Shown one piece after another: positions 44,195 through 53,180 of a stretch of DNA of 64,000 bases. The position numbers and the translations under genes are program-made. The first letter of the stretch is position 1; the number at the start of each line of letters is the position of its first letter. The notes below the pieces were generated by a model. The model saw only the letters and a list, made by a program, of their open reading frames with translations. It did no database searches and was not told where the DNA came from. The stretch is from assembly GCF_022513585.1 (NCBI RefSeq), contig NZ_JAKWBF010000019.1, positions 1-64,000 of the forward strand, read 5' to 3'. Source of the DNA: Gordonia gummivorans (GTDB lineage: Bacteria > Actinomycetota > Actinomycetes > Mycobacteriales > Mycobacteriaceae).

Positions 44195-44252
44195 TGGCAC
44201 TGAGTGCCGTGATGAACTGGACTTATCCAACGTTTGGCACGCAGTGCCGTGA
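44195..44252 (+). promoter_or_regulatory. Twin 18-bp repeats, candidate TetR operators before the acyl-CoA dehydrogenase
   Basis: TGGCACTGAGTGCCGTGA (44195-44212) and TGGCACGCAGTGCCGTGA (44235-44252) are 40 bases apart, about four helical turns. Each holds the dyad GGCAC-nnn-GTGCC. The second one touches the ribosome site of the dehydrogenase gene, so binding would block it. Confidence 0.65.
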
Positions 44253-44263
44253 GGAGTCGACTC

Positions 44264-45427
44264 ATGGGATTCGGAAATCCTGATTTCAACGTCTTCGAGC
44301 TGCCGGAGGAGCACGTCGCGCTGCGCGAGGCTATCCGCGCGCTCTCCGAGAAGGAGATCGAGCCGCACGCCGCCGCTGTCGACGAAGAGGCGCGGTTCCC
44401 GCAGGAGGCCCTCGACGCGCTGGTCGCGTCGGGCTTCAACGCGATCCACGTCCCCGACGAGTACGAGGGTCAGGGCGCCGACTCCGTCGCTGCCTGCATC
44501 GTCATCGAAGAGGTCGCGCGGGTGTGCGCGTCGTCGTCGTTGATCCCGGCGGTCAACAAGCTCGGGACCATGGGTCTCATCCTGAACGGCTCCGACGAGC
44601 TCAAGGCGCAGGTGCTGCCGTCGATCGCGTCGGGCGAGGCGATGGCGTCGTACGCGCTGTCGGAGCGCGAGGCCGGCTCCGACGCCGCGGGCATGAAGAC
44701 CCGCGCCCGCAAGGACGGCAACAACTGGGTGCTCAACGGCTCCAAGTGCTGGATCACCAACGGCGGCAAGTCATCCTGGTACACCGTCATGGCGGTCACC
44801 GACCCGGAGCGCAAGGCCAACGGCATCTCCGCGTTCATGGTGCACAAGGATGATCCCGGCTTCACCGTCGGGCCGCTGGAAAAGAAGCTGGGCATCAAGG
44901 GATCTCCGACCGCCGAACTCTACTTCGAGGACTGCACCATCCCCGAGGATCGCATCATCGGCGACGAGGGCACCGGCTTCAAGACCGCGCTGCAGACCCT
45001 CGACCACACCCGCCCGACCATCGGCGCGCAGGCCGTCGGCATCGCGCAGGGCGCCCTCGACAAAGCCATCGAATACGTCAAGGACCGCAAGCAGTTCGGC
45101 AAGCCGATCAGCACGTTCCAGGGTGTCGAGTTCATGATCGCCGACATGGCGATGAAGGTCGAGGCGGCCCGCCTCATGGTCTACACCTCGGCCGCCCGCG
45201 CCGAGCGTGGCGAGAAGAACCTCGGCTTCATCTCGTCGGCGTCGAAGTGCTTCGCCTCCGACGTTGCAATGGAGGTCACCACCGACGCCGTGCAGCTCTT
45301 CGGCGGCGCAGGCTACACCCGCGACTTCCCGGTCGAGCGCATGATGCGCGACGCCAAGATCACCCAGATCTACGAGGGCACCAACCAGATCCAGCGCGTC
45401 GTCATGTCGCGCGCGTTGCTGCGCTGA
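44264..45427 (+). CDS. Acyl-CoA dehydrogenase
   Basis: The 387-residue enzyme starts at ATG 44264 (GTGAGGAG upstream). Signatures: YALSEREAGSDAAGMKTRA (near 130) and the C-terminal QLFGGAGYTRDFPVERMMRDAKI, with the catalytic glutamate in QIYEGTNQIQR (near 370). It oxidises an acyl-CoA at C2-C3 with FAD, giving electrons to ETF. The upstream TetR and twin operators suggest induction by fatty acyl ligands. The next element is the inverted-repeat DUF559 unit. Confidence 0.92.
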   Translation: MGFGNPDFNVFELPEEHVALREAIRALSEKEIEPHAAAVDEEARFPQEALDALVASGFNAIHVPDEYEGQGADSVAACIVIEEVARVCASSSLIPAVNKLGTMGLILNGSDELKAQVLPSIASGEAMASYALSEREAGSDAAGMKTRARKDGNNWVLNGSKCWITNGGKSSWYTVMAVTDPERKANGISAFMVHKDDPGFTVGPLEKKLGIKGSPTAELYFEDCTIPEDRIIGDEGTGFKTALQTLDHTRPTIGAQAVGIAQGALDKAIEYVKDRKQFGKPISTFQGVEFMIADMAMKVEAARLMVYTSAARAERGEKNLGFISSASKCFASDVAMEVTTDAVQLFGGAGYTRDFPVERMMRDAKITQIYEGTNQIQRVVMSRALLR

Positions 45428-45437
45428 GCGTTCGACG

Positions 45438-45528
45438 CAGAAACCTCACTTCTCGTCAGAAACCTCACTTCTCGTCAGGGACCTTCGGAACTTCCGAAGG
45501 TCCCTGACCATTTGTGGGGTCTTTGTCC
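45438..45528 (+). repeat. 91-bp terminal inverted repeat, left end of DUF559 unit
   Basis: The reverse complement of 46487-46577 matches this interval without gaps (74 of 91 positions by my count). It opens with two 19-bp tandem copies of CAGAAACCTCACTTCTCGT and contains the hairpin GGGACCTTCGGAA/TTCCGAAGGTCCC. The last 20 codons and the stop of the enclosed gene lie inside it. Confidence 0.85.
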
Positions 45529-46445
45529 AGGCCGAGCTTGCGGCGAAGACGCTTGATCAGCCGTGCCTTATCGTCGAGGTCTTCGAGGTCGCACCATCCC
45601 CAGTGAACCTGTTGATACTCGAGCTCGGCGATCGCGTCCGACCGGTACTTTTCATACAGCAAGCGGCCTCTGCCATCCTGGCCGCTGTACTTCTTCTTCC
45701 CGTCGCATTCGCCCACGAGACCGTGCTTGCGCCAAAGGAAATCGACCCGTGCCACCCAGTTACCCCAGGCATCGTACAAATCCACCTGAAGCTCTGGGAC
45801 GGGCAGGCCTTCGTCGACAAAGGTGATCCGACTGCGGGATTCCAACACGGATTCAGCATCTCCGTTGAGTTCCGCGACCACCCTCCGTGCCCGTGCTGCG
45901 CCGGCCATACCGGTGATGAGGTCGAGTTCGTTTGCGAGTTCATCCGCCGTGCACAGGTCAAGGTGCAGGGCTGCGTCGCCGACAGCGATGGCTGGGATGC
46001 GTTCGGCGGTGCGTGCAAGGTCGACGACGACACGCGCCGCCGAGACAACCCGCACGCCGTCAACGTCGGTGATCGCGGGTGGCCGACGGTCCATTTCGAC
46101 CCGCACTGCACCCGTGGCCCGGGTACGCGCCTTCTTGGCGCCGTTTTCGACGAACACCACCCGGGTGACATCCAAGCCCCAGACGGGAAGACCGAGGACG
46201 GCGGCCGCCGCCGAACCACCGAGGGCGCGGCTTTCACCTGCGGACTTGCGCGCCACGGCAAGCGCTCGCTGCCGATGGCGCGTCTCCGGTGTGCCGTCGA
46301 GCATTTCGGCCGGTATCACGATGCCGTTGCCGAGCTTCACGAGTCGCTTCGAGCGCAGAGCTGCCCTGATCTCGTGGTCGTCGAGGCCTGCGGCCAGGAG
46401 TTCTGGGCGGCTGACCGCGCCCTTGAGTGACGAGAAGATGTCCAT
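45465..46445 (-). CDS. AbiEi-like winged-helix plus DUF559 (Vsr-like nuclease fold) protein
   Basis: The 326-residue protein has an N-terminal winged-helix typical of AbiEi-family proteins (SRPELLAAGLDDHEIRAAL, about 12-45), a middle region, and a C-terminal DUF559-like domain resembling very-short-patch-repair endonucleases. Candidate nuclease residues are D235 (VDFLW), E246/D248 and K250 (GECDGK). Families of such proteins occur in several copies in actinobacterial genomes with unknown function; no AbiEii toxin gene is next to it. The C-terminus (PSEVPKVPDEK) is encoded by the left inverted repeat. It sits alone between the dehydrogenase and YdcF-like genes and looks like an inserted cassette. 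Confidence 0.75.
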   Translation of the reverse strand: MDIFSSLKGAVSRPELLAAGLDDHEIRAALRSKRLVKLGNGIVIPAEMLDGTPETRHRQRALAVARKSAGESRALGGSAAAAVLGLPVWGLDVTRVVFVENGAKKARTRATGAVRVEMDRRPPAITDVDGVRVVSAARVVVDLARTAERIPAIAVGDAALHLDLCTADELANELDLITGMAGAARARRVVAELNGDAESVLESRSRITFVDEGLPVPELQVDLYDAWGNWVARVDFLWRKHGLVGECDGKKKYSGQDGRGRLLYEKYRSDAIAELEYQQVHWGWCDLEDLDDKARLIKRLRRKLGLDKDPTNGQGPSEVPKVPDEK

Positions 46446-46486
46446 GCCAGATTAGACGCGCGCAGGCTCCGACCGGTTCCGGTGCT

Positions 46487-46577
46487 GGCCAAAGACCTCA
46501 CTTCCAGTCGGAGACCTTCGGAACGGCCGACGGTCTCTGGCGAGAAATGAGGTTTCTGACCAGAAGTGAGGTTTCTG
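46487..46577 (-). repeat. 91-bp terminal inverted repeat, right end of DUF559 unit
   Basis: Mirror image of 45438-45528 with 17 mismatches and no gap. Its minus strand can still be read as a tail like the enclosed gene's end (PSAVPKVSDWK and a stop), because the core of the repeat is itself nearly symmetrical. It ends 5 bases before the stop of the YdcF-like gene. Confidence 0.85.
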
Positions 46578-46582
46578 GAAAC

Positions 46583-47167
46583 TCAGGCGTACGCCGCCCG
46601 AAACTCGATGCGTGCGTGCTGCTTCCGGGCGGCCGCGCGGAAGTCGCCGAGGGCGCGGCCCATGTGGAAGCCGTTGGTGACGATGACCGCACCGTTGGCG
46701 CCCATCGCCTTCAGCATGCCGACGGTGTACGACGCGTTCTGCACGGTGGAGGTCGAACGGCCTTCATTCACCATCTGCCACATGGGAATTCCGCGTCGGA
46801 TGAGCCCGAGGTTCATGAACTGTGCCTCCGATACCGGCAGCCACCAAGTGTTGCCGCCGGAGACGATCATCCGGTTGAACGGATGCTGTTTGGCCATCCG
46901 TGCCGCGACGTTGAGACGACGGTCGAGGATGGCCGGCGTCTGTCCGTAGGTGCCCATCTTGGCGCCGAGTACGACGATGTAGCGCGTGGCGATGCCCTGC
47001 CAGAGGAAGATGCTGTTCGGCGTGAGCAGGTCGCTGCTGCCGAGGTCCACGCTCCCGAGATCGGTGCTGACCGGTGCAGCCTTCGCCGGGGCATCGGTGA
47101 GTACTCCAGCGCCGGTGACGAGAGCGGTGGAGAGGGCGACTGCGGACACGAGGTTTCGAACACGCAT
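46583..47167 (-). CDS. Secreted YdcF/DUF218 family protein
   Basis: The 194-residue protein has a signal peptide (LVSAVALSTALVTGAGVL then APAKAAP) and the DUF218 motifs IVVLGAKMG, RMIVSGGNTW, NEGRSTSTVQNA and VIVTNGFHMGRAL. Family members include vancomycin-resistance SanA and YdcF and bind nucleotides or act on the envelope. It is probably cell-wall facing. Its stop is five bases from the DUF559 inverted repeat. Confidence 0.83.
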   Translation of the reverse strand: MRVRNLVSAVALSTALVTGAGVLTDAPAKAAPVSTDLGSVDLGSSDLLTPNSIFLWQGIATRYIVVLGAKMGTYGQTPAILDRRLNVAARMAKQHPFNRMIVSGGNTWWLPVSEAQFMNLGLIRRGIPMWQMVNEGRSTSTVQNASYTVGMLKAMGANGAVIVTNGFHMGRALGDFRAAARKQHARIEFRAAYA

Positions 47168-47242
47168 GACGACGAGTGTACGGAAGTTACTGGTGAGGTC
47201 AATGTGACCAAAGTGACGATCGGATCAAGGGTCGATAAACCC

Positions 47243-48736
47243 TCATGTGAGAGCGACGTACTTCACCGAAAGGTACTCTTCGATACCCTCGGAACCGCCT
47301 TCGCGTCCGATGCCGGACTGTTTGACGCCGCCGAAAGGTGCTGCCGCGTCGGAGATCACGCCGCGGTTGACACCGACCATCCCGGAGTCGAGCGCCTCGG
47401 CGACGCGCATGCTGCGGTCGAGGTCGCGGCTGTAGAAGTACGCGGCAAGGCCGTATTCGGTGGAGTTTGCCGCTGTGATGCCGTCGTCCTCGCTCGTGAA
47501 TGTGCTGATCACCGCGACCGGCCCGAAGATCTCACCGCGTGTGACGGGAGCGTAGGGGTCCACCTGGTCGAGAACCGTTGCCGGATAGAAGAATCCGGGG
47601 CCATCAGGACGTTCTCCGCCGGTGCGAACCCGGGCGCCGTCGGCGATCGCGCCCTCGACGGCGTCGGCGACCTTGTCGCGCTGGGAGGCGTTGACGAGCG
47701 GTCCGAGCGTGACCCCGTCGACATACCCGGGACCCATGCGCACCGCGGCCATCTTCTCGGTGAGTTTGGTGGTGAACTCGTCGGCGACGCCGGACTGCAC
47801 GAGGAACCGGTTGGCGGCCGTGCACGCCTCGCCGCCGTTGCGCATCTTGGCCGCGAATGCGCCCTCGACCGCTGCGTCGACATCCGCGTCGTCGAAGACG
47901 AGGAACGGCGCGTTGCCGCCGAGTTCCATCGACGTCCGCTGGATACGTTCGGCGGCCTGCTCCAACAATCCGCGCCCGACCGGCGTGGACCCGGTGAAGC
48001 TGATCTTGCGGATGCGGTCGTCCTCGATCAGCGCCGTGCTGACGCCGCGGCTGTCGCTGGTCGGCAGCACCGACAGAACTCCCGGCGGAAGACCGGCCTC
48101 CGCGAACGCCTCGGCGAGCGCAAGCATGGTCAGGGGGGTCTCGTGCGCGGGTTTGACCAGCATGACGTTGCCCGCAGCCAATGCCGGCGCGATCTTGCGC
48201 GTACCCATCGCGAGCGGAAAGTTCCACGGCGTGATTGCCAGACACGGCCCAACAGGCGCGTGGCTGACCAGAATCCGACCGTTGCCCGCCGGGGCCTGGG
48301 TGAAGCGACCGTTCACCCGGACCGCCTCCTCGGCGAACCAGCGCAAGAATTCGGTGCCGTACTTGGCCTCCGCGGCGCTGTCGGGCAGCGCGCGACCGAG
48401 TTCGGCCGTCATGAGCAGCGCGATGTCGTCGGCGCGATCGGTGAGCAGTTCAAAGGTGCGACGCAGGATTTCGCCACGCTCGCGCGGGGCGGTCGCGGCC
48501 CAGTCCTGAGCGGCCGCCGCCGCGGCGTCGAGAGCGGCGCGCGCATCCTCGACCCCGGCGTCGGCGACCGACACCAGTGGCTCCTCGGTCGCCGGGTCGT
48601 ACACCGGGAAGGTCTTGCCCGACGCGGACGGAACCGACTTGCCGCCGATCCACAGGCCGGTGGGGACGCCGTCGAGCACGGCGCCGACGTCGAGAACTTC
48701 GTTGTTGCTGGTTGCGGAACTTCGTTGCTCGGCCAT
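47243..48736 (-). CDS. gabD: NAD(P)-dependent succinate-semialdehyde dehydrogenase
   Basis: The ATG at 48736 gives 497 residues, standard for the family. The catalytic glutamate is in TSMELGGNAPFLVF (near 265), the nucleophile cysteine in GGEACTAANRF (near 300), and the NAD(P) segment is TPWNFPLAMGTRKIAPALAAGN. The end PFGGVKQSGIGREGG is characteristic of SSADH. It oxidises succinic semialdehyde to succinate in GABA catabolism; other aldehydes are possible. It is divergent from the SGNH lipoprotein gene. Confidence 0.88.
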   Translation of the reverse strand: MAEQRSSATSNNEVLDVGAVLDGVPTGLWIGGKSVPSASGKTFPVYDPATEEPLVSVADAGVEDARAALDAAAAAAQDWAATAPRERGEILRRTFELLTDRADDIALLMTAELGRALPDSAAEAKYGTEFLRWFAEEAVRVNGRFTQAPAGNGRILVSHAPVGPCLAITPWNFPLAMGTRKIAPALAAGNVMLVKPAHETPLTMLALAEAFAEAGLPPGVLSVLPTSDSRGVSTALIEDDRIRKISFTGSTPVGRGLLEQAAERIQRTSMELGGNAPFLVFDDADVDAAVEGAFAAKMRNGGEACTAANRFLVQSGVADEFTTKLTEKMAAVRMGPGYVDGVTLGPLVNASQRDKVADAVEGAIADGARVRTGGERPDGPGFFYPATVLDQVDPYAPVTRGEIFGPVAVISTFTSEDDGITAANSTEYGLAAYFYSRDLDRSMRVAEALDSGMVGVNRGVISDAAAPFGGVKQSGIGREGGSEGIEEYLSVKYVALT

Positions 48737-48760
48737 GACCCCAGTGTGCCTCTCACGACG

Positions 48761-48788
48761 CCGGGAGCGGAGCGAGCGGGTCGAATCC
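48761..48788 (+). repeat. GGGAGCGGAGCGAGCGGG-type dispersed repeat
   Basis: Non-coding counterpart of the repeat embedded in hemD (31973-32000), here in the 76-base gap between gabD and the SGNH lipoprotein gene. It may affect folding of the leader. Confidence 0.7.
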
Positions 48789-48812
48789 AATCTGCTCGGT
48801 ACGGTGGGGACG

Positions 48813-49688
48813 GTGATCAGTCGTCGGATCTCCTGGCTTGCGATTGCCGTTGCCGCGTGCACCCTCGCCGGCTGCAACGCACCCGACGACGCGAGCACCA
48901 CCAGTAGCGCACCATCCACGAGCATCGACACCACGATCGATCAGGTCAATCTGGGCGACAGTTACAGCGCGGGCACCGGGGTCAGCCCGCTCGCGGCAGG
49001 GTCGCCGTTCCTATGTCAGCGGTCGTCGCGGAACTTCGCTCAGATCCTCACCGAGCGGCAGCACTACCGGCTGACCGACGTCAGCTGCGCCGGCGCCGAC
49101 ACCGCGGACTTGGCGAACGCCCAATACGACGGCGTCCCAGCGCAATTCGACGCCGTGACACCCGACACCGACCTGGTCACCATGATGATCGGCGGCAACG
49201 ACAACGACACGTACTCCGGTTCGATCCGCGCCTGCCGCGACGTCGCGTCCAGCGATCCGTCCGGCTCGCCGTGCCGCGACCGCTACGGCGATTCGCTGGA
49301 GAAGCCGATCCTCACCACGACCTATCCGAGCCTGCTGACGGCGCTCCGGCAGGTGCAGCAGAAGGCGCCACACGCCCGGGTCGTCATCGTCGGCTATCCG
49401 TGGATTCTTCCGGCGACGGGCGGCTGCTATCCGACCATGCGAGTCGCCGCCGGCGACGTTCCCTACCTGCGTCATCTGCAGGCAACTCTCAACGACGCGA
49501 TCCGACGCGCGGCCGCCCAGACCGGCGCCACCTACGTCGACATGGAAGCGGTGTCCGAGGGGCACGACGCCTGCGCGGGAAGTCAACGCTGGATCGAGCC
49601 GATGACCAGGAGCGGGCCTGGTGCCGTGCACCCGAACGCGCGCGGGCAGCAAGCGATCGCCGACCAGGTTGCCAGGTCGCTGGCCTGA
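48813..49688 (+). CDS. SGNH/GDSL-type lipase-esterase lipoprotein
   Basis: GTG 48813 (GGGGA just upstream; GTG 48804 possible) gives 291 residues. Lipobox LAGC places the lipidated cysteine near residue 18. SGNH blocks: [11 protein letters not shown] (nucleophile serine), [10 protein letters not shown] (oxyanion residues) and the catalytic histidine in [10 protein letters not shown]. It is an exported hydrolase of ester or carbohydrate-ester bonds, like Rv0518-type proteins. The next gene is hemL, 52 bases away. Confidence 0.83.
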   Translation: MISRRISWLAIAVAACTLAGCNAPDDASTTSSAPSTSIDTTIDQVNLGDSYSAGTGVSPLAAGSPFLCQRSSRNFAQILTERQHYRLTDVSCAGADTADLANAQYDGVPAQFDAVTPDTDLVTMMIGGNDNDTYSGSIRACRDVASSDPSGSPCRDRYGDSLEKPILTTTYPSLLTALRQVQQKAPHARVVIVGYPWILPATGGCYPTMRVAAGDVPYLRHLQATLNDAIRRAAAQTGATYVDMEAVSEGHDACAGSQRWIEPMTRSGPGAVHPNARGQQAIADQVARSLA

Positions 49689-49740
49689 GAAGCACCTGAA
49701 CGATTTGGGTCACCCGGTGCCGTTTGGAACACTGGAGGCC

Positions 49741-51075
49741 GTGACCCGCACCGCCCCGACCGCCGAGACGTCAGCCGCTCTGTTCGCGCGCGCCGGGAAG
49801 GTCATCCCGGGCGGGGTCAACTCCCCGGTCCGCGCGTTTTACGCGGTCGGCGGGACACCCCGATTCATCGCCCGCGCGCAGGGCTGCCACCTCTACGACG
49901 CCGACGGCGCCGACTACGTTGACCTGGTCTCTTCATGGGGTCCGATGATCCTGGGCCACGCCCATCCGGCGGTCGTCGAGGCCGTAGCGCGCGCGGCGGT
50001 CGGTGGCCTGTCCTTCGGCGCCCCGACCGAGGCCGAGGTGGAACTGGCCGAGGAGATCATCGACCGCGTCGACCCCGTGCAACGTGTCCGGCTGGTCAAC
50101 TCGGGCACCGAGGCCACCATGTCGGCCATCCGCCTCGCACGCGGATTCACCGGCCGCAGCAAGATCATCAAGTTCGCGGGCTGTTATCACGGTCACGTCG
50201 ACGCCCTGCTCGCCGACGCGGGGTCGGGAGTCGCGACCCTCGGCCTGCCGACGTCGCCGGGCGTCACCGGCGCCACCGCCCACGACACCATCGTCCTGCC
50301 TTACAACGACCTGAAAGCCGTCGCCAAGGCCTTCGAGGAGTTCGGCGACGAGATCGCCGCGGTCATCACCGAGGCCGCCGCCGGCAACATGGGTGCGGTC
50401 GCGCCGCGTGACGGATTCAACGCCGGCCTGCGTGAACTGACCGCCCGGCACGGGGCGCTACTGATCATCGACGAGGTCATGACCGGATTCCGGGTGAGCC
50501 CCGCCGGCTGGTACGGCCTCGAAGGCGTCGCAGGCGACCTCTACACCTTCGGCAAGGTGATGAGCGGCGGGCTACCTGCCGCCGCATTCGGGGGTCGCGC
50601 CGACGTCATGGAACGCCTCGCGCCGACCGGTCCCGTCTATCAGGCGGGCACCCTGTCAGGGAACCCAGTGGCCGTGGCCGCCGGACTGGCGACCCTGCGC
50701 AACGCCGACGTCGACGTCTACGCCGCCCTCGACGCCAACGCCGACCGACTCGGTGAACTCTTCACCGGCGCCCTCACGTCTGCGGGGGTTTCCCACCGCG
50801 TGCAGCGTGCGGGCAGCCTGATCAGTATCTTCTTCACCGACGACCCCGACACCGAGATCGTCGACTACGCGGGCGTCAAGGCCACCGACACCTGGCGGTT
50901 CGCGCCGTTCTTCCACGCGCTCCTCGACCGGGGCGTGTACGCACCGCCGAGTGCCTTCGAGGCGTGGTTCGTCTCGGCCGCACTCGGCGACGACGCTTTT
51001 TCACGAATCGCCGACGCGCTTCCTGCCGCTGCCGAAGCGGCAGGCGCGGCCCGCCGACCGGGGGAGACCGACTGA
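49741..51075 (+). CDS. hemL: Glutamate-1-semialdehyde 2,1-aminomutase
   Basis: The GTG at 49741 with GGAGG at 49734-49738 gives 444 residues, family length. Key blocks are [27 protein letters not shown], the PLP lysine in [19 protein letters not shown] (near 265) and [16 protein letters not shown]. It isomerises glutamate-1-semialdehyde to 5-aminolevulinate, using the HemA product. The stop overlaps the next start (TGATG). It is far from hemA but next to the cytochrome c maturation genes. Confidence 0.95.
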   Translation: MTRTAPTAETSAALFARAGKVIPGGVNSPVRAFYAVGGTPRFIARAQGCHLYDADGADYVDLVSSWGPMILGHAHPAVVEAVARAAVGGLSFGAPTEAEVELAEEIIDRVDPVQRVRLVNSGTEATMSAIRLARGFTGRSKIIKFAGCYHGHVDALLADAGSGVATLGLPTSPGVTGATAHDTIVLPYNDLKAVAKAFEEFGDEIAAVITEAAAGNMGAVAPRDGFNAGLRELTARHGALLIIDEVMTGFRVSPAGWYGLEGVAGDLYTFGKVMSGGLPAAAFGGRADVMERLAPTGPVYQAGTLSGNPVAVAAGLATLRNADVDVYAALDANADRLGELFTGALTSAGVSHRVQRAGSLISIFFTDDPDTEIVDYAGVKATDTWRFAPFFHALLDRGVYAPPSAFEAWFVSAALGDDAFSRIADALPAAAEAAGAARRPGETD

Positions 51076-51701
51076 TGCACACGATCGTCCACATGATGCG
51101 CCACGGTGAGGTGCACAATCCCGACGGCATCCTCTACGGACGGCTGCCCGGATTCCGGCTGTCGACCACGGGCCGGGTGCAGGCCCGCAAAGTCGCCGAC
51201 ACCCTCGCCGACCACGACGTCACCGCCGTGTTCGCGTCGCCGCTGCAGCGTGCGCAGGAGACCGCGACACCGATCGCGGCCGCGCACGGACTGCCGATCT
51301 TCACCAACGACGACCTCATCGAGGCCGACAACGTCTTCGAGGGACTCAAGGTGTCCGTCGGCGACGGCGCGTTGTCGAAGCCGCGGCACTGGCCCAAGAT
51401 TCGCGACCCGTTCACCCCGTCGTGGGGCGAGCCGTACATCCAGTTGGCCCACCGCATGCTCGCCGCCGCCAACAAGGCGCGCGACGCGGCCAAGGGCCAC
51501 GAGGCCATCTGTGTCAGCCATCAGCTGCCCGTGTACACGCTGCGCCGCTTCCTGGAAGGCCAGCGACTCTGGCACGACCCGCGTCGTCGGCAGTGTTCGC
51601 TCGCGTCGCTGACCAGCCTGATCTACGAGGACGACGCGCTCGTCGACATCATCTATTCCGAACCGGCCGGGGCATCCGACCCGCTGGTGACCGGGGCCTG
51701 A
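51075..51701 (+). CDS. Histidine phosphatase family protein (Rv0525-like)
   Basis: The 208-residue protein has the phosphohistidine motif HMMRHGEVHNPDGILYGRLPGF (about 6-27), VFASPLQRAQETA (near 53) and the second histidine in ICVSHQLPVYTLRR. Phosphoglycerate mutase-like enzymes with this loop are general phosphatases. It overlaps hemL by TGATG and precedes the TlpA-like gene by 16 bases, matching the hemL-Rv0525-Rv0526 order. Confidence 0.88.
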   Translation: MHTIVHMMRHGEVHNPDGILYGRLPGFRLSTTGRVQARKVADTLADHDVTAVFASPLQRAQETATPIAAAHGLPIFTNDDLIEADNVFEGLKVSVGDGALSKPRHWPKIRDPFTPSWGEPYIQLAHRMLAAANKARDAAKGHEAICVSHQLPVYTLRRFLEGQRLWHDPRRRQCSLASLTSLIYEDDALVDIIYSEPAGASDPLVTGA

Positions 51702-51717
51702 CCCGGAACAACAGCGA

Positions 51718-52362
51718 ATGACGGCGGTTCAAGTGAGCAGTGTTCAGACCAGTCGGCGATACCGCCGCGTGGCGATCCTGGCTCTCCTGCTCGCCGCTGT
51801 CGTCGGCTTCGCCGGGGCGTGTAGCACCGGCGACGACGCGGTCGCGCAGGGTGACACCTTCCAATTCGTCTCGCCCGGCGGCAAAACCGTCATCACCTAC
51901 GACCCCGACGACCGCAAGCCGATCGGCCCGGTCTCCGGCGAGGACCTCCTCACCGGGCAGCCACTGTCGATCACCGACCCGCGCTATGCCGGCAAGGTCG
52001 TGGTGATCAACGCGTGGGCGTCGTGGTGCGGTCCGTGCCGCGGCGAGTCCGACGACCTCGAGCAGGTCTACGAGCAGTTCAAAGCGCAGGGCGTCGACTT
52101 CCTCGGCCTCAACATGCGCGACGACCGGCAGTCCGCGCAGGACTTCGTCGGCGACCGCAAGGTCGGATATCCGTCGATCTACGACTACGCCGGAGCCACC
52201 GTCGGCGACCTCGGCATCCCGCTGCCGGTGCTGCCGGTGACCGTGGTCCTCGACCGGCAACACCGGCCGGCCGCGGTCTTCATCAAATCCATCACCGCCG
52301 AAGAACTCGGTGCCGCGGTGGCGCGAGTGGTCGCCGAGACCTCGGGTCCGGTGGCCGGATGA
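51718..52362 (+). CDS. TlpA/ResA-like thiol-disulphide oxidoreductase lipoprotein
   Basis: The 214-residue protein has a lipobox (FAGAC, cysteine about 35) and a thioredoxin domain with the active site WASWCGPCRGES (near 101). ResA-like proteins reduce apocytochrome c cysteines outside the membrane, receiving electrons from CcdA, the next gene. The stop overlaps ccdA (ATGA). Confidence 0.9.
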   Translation: MTAVQVSSVQTSRRYRRVAILALLLAAVVGFAGACSTGDDAVAQGDTFQFVSPGGKTVITYDPDDRKPIGPVSGEDLLTGQPLSITDPRYAGKVVVINAWASWCGPCRGESDDLEQVYEQFKAQGVDFLGLNMRDDRQSAQDFVGDRKVGYPSIYDYAGATVGDLGIPLPVLPVTVVLDRQHRPAAVFIKSITAEELGAAVARVVAETSGPVAG

Positions 52363-53180
52363 CCACCCTCGCGCTGATGGCGGCGCAACCGCAGGCCGCG
52401 GTGGGGGAGAGCTTCCAGAACACCGTGCTCAGCGGACCGCTGCTCCTTGCGTTGGCCGCCTGCCTGGTGGCCGGCCTGGTCTCGTTCGCCTCGCCGTGCG
52501 TCGTGCCGCTCGTCCCGGGCTACCTGTCTTATCTCGCCGGGCTGGTCGGGGCGGAGGCCCCGGCGGTGACGGCCGACGAACCGGCCAAACGTGGACGGCA
52601 TCGTGTGGCGATGGCGGCGGCAATGTTCGTCGCCGGGTTCACTGCCGTCTTCGTCATCGCTACCGCGAGCGTCTTCGGACTCACCCGCAGCTACGTCATC
52701 AATCATGATCTGCTGCAACGGGTTGGCGGAGTCATCACCATCGTGATGGGCCTCGTGTTCATCGGACTGGTCCCGATGATGCAGCGCGACTACCGATTCC
52801 ATCCGCGACTCGTCTCCAACCTCGTGGGTGCACCACTGCTCGGCGCGGTGTTCGCGCTGGGCTGGACCCCGTGTCTGGGTCCGACGCTGAGCGCGATCGT
52901 GGTCACCGCGACCGGTACCGAGGGCGTGACCGCGGCCAAGGGTGTGGCGCTGATCGTCGCCTACTGCGCAGGATTGGGAATCCCGTTCGTGGTCTTGGCC
53001 TTTTCGTCGGCGTGGGCATTGCGCAGCATGGGGTGGCTGCGCCGGAATGCGCGCGCCATCCAGGTGTTCGGCGGGATCATGCTGATCCTGGTCGGTATCG
53101 CACTGGTGACCGGCCTGTGGGATCAGTTCACCGTCTGGGTTCGTGAGGCCTTCATCACCGACACGGAATTGCCGATATGA
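52359..53180 (+). CDS. ccdA: CcdA-type cytochrome c biogenesis protein
   Basis: The 273-residue membrane protein has six hydrophobic segments. The two conserved cysteines that relay electrons across the membrane are in FASPCVVPLVPGYLSY (near 46) and GWTPCLGPTLSAI (near 170). It passes reductant from the cytosol to the TlpA-like partner. ATGA overlaps on both sides couple it to the thioredoxin gene and resB. Confidence 0.93.
   Translation: MTTLALMAAQPQAAVGESFQNTVLSGPLLLALAACLVAGLVSFASPCVVPLVPGYLSYLAGLVGAEAPAVTADEPAKRGRHRVAMAAAMFVAGFTAVFVIATASVFGLTRSYVINHDLLQRVGGVITIVMGLVFIGLVPMMQRDYRFHPRLVSNLVGAPLLGAVFALGWTPCLGPTLSAIVVTATGTEGVTAAKGVALIVAYCAGLGIPFVVLAFSSAWALRSMGWLRRNARAIQVFGGIMLILVGIALVTGLWDQFTVWVREAFITDTELPI

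Noticed and set aside
45603..46430. 275-codon frame antisense to the DUF559 gene
   Set aside because: Considered as a possible toxin partner for the AbiEi-like protein, but it has no recognisable motif and exactly mirrors the coding strand, so it is treated as shadow.
46427..48907. 826-codon open frame on the plus strand
   Set aside because: It is antisense to the YdcF-like and gabD genes, both of which have strong motifs on the minus strand.
49689..49740. Riboswitch or haem-responsive leader before hemL
   Set aside because: The gap is 52 bases with no stable structure seen, too short for known riboswitches.
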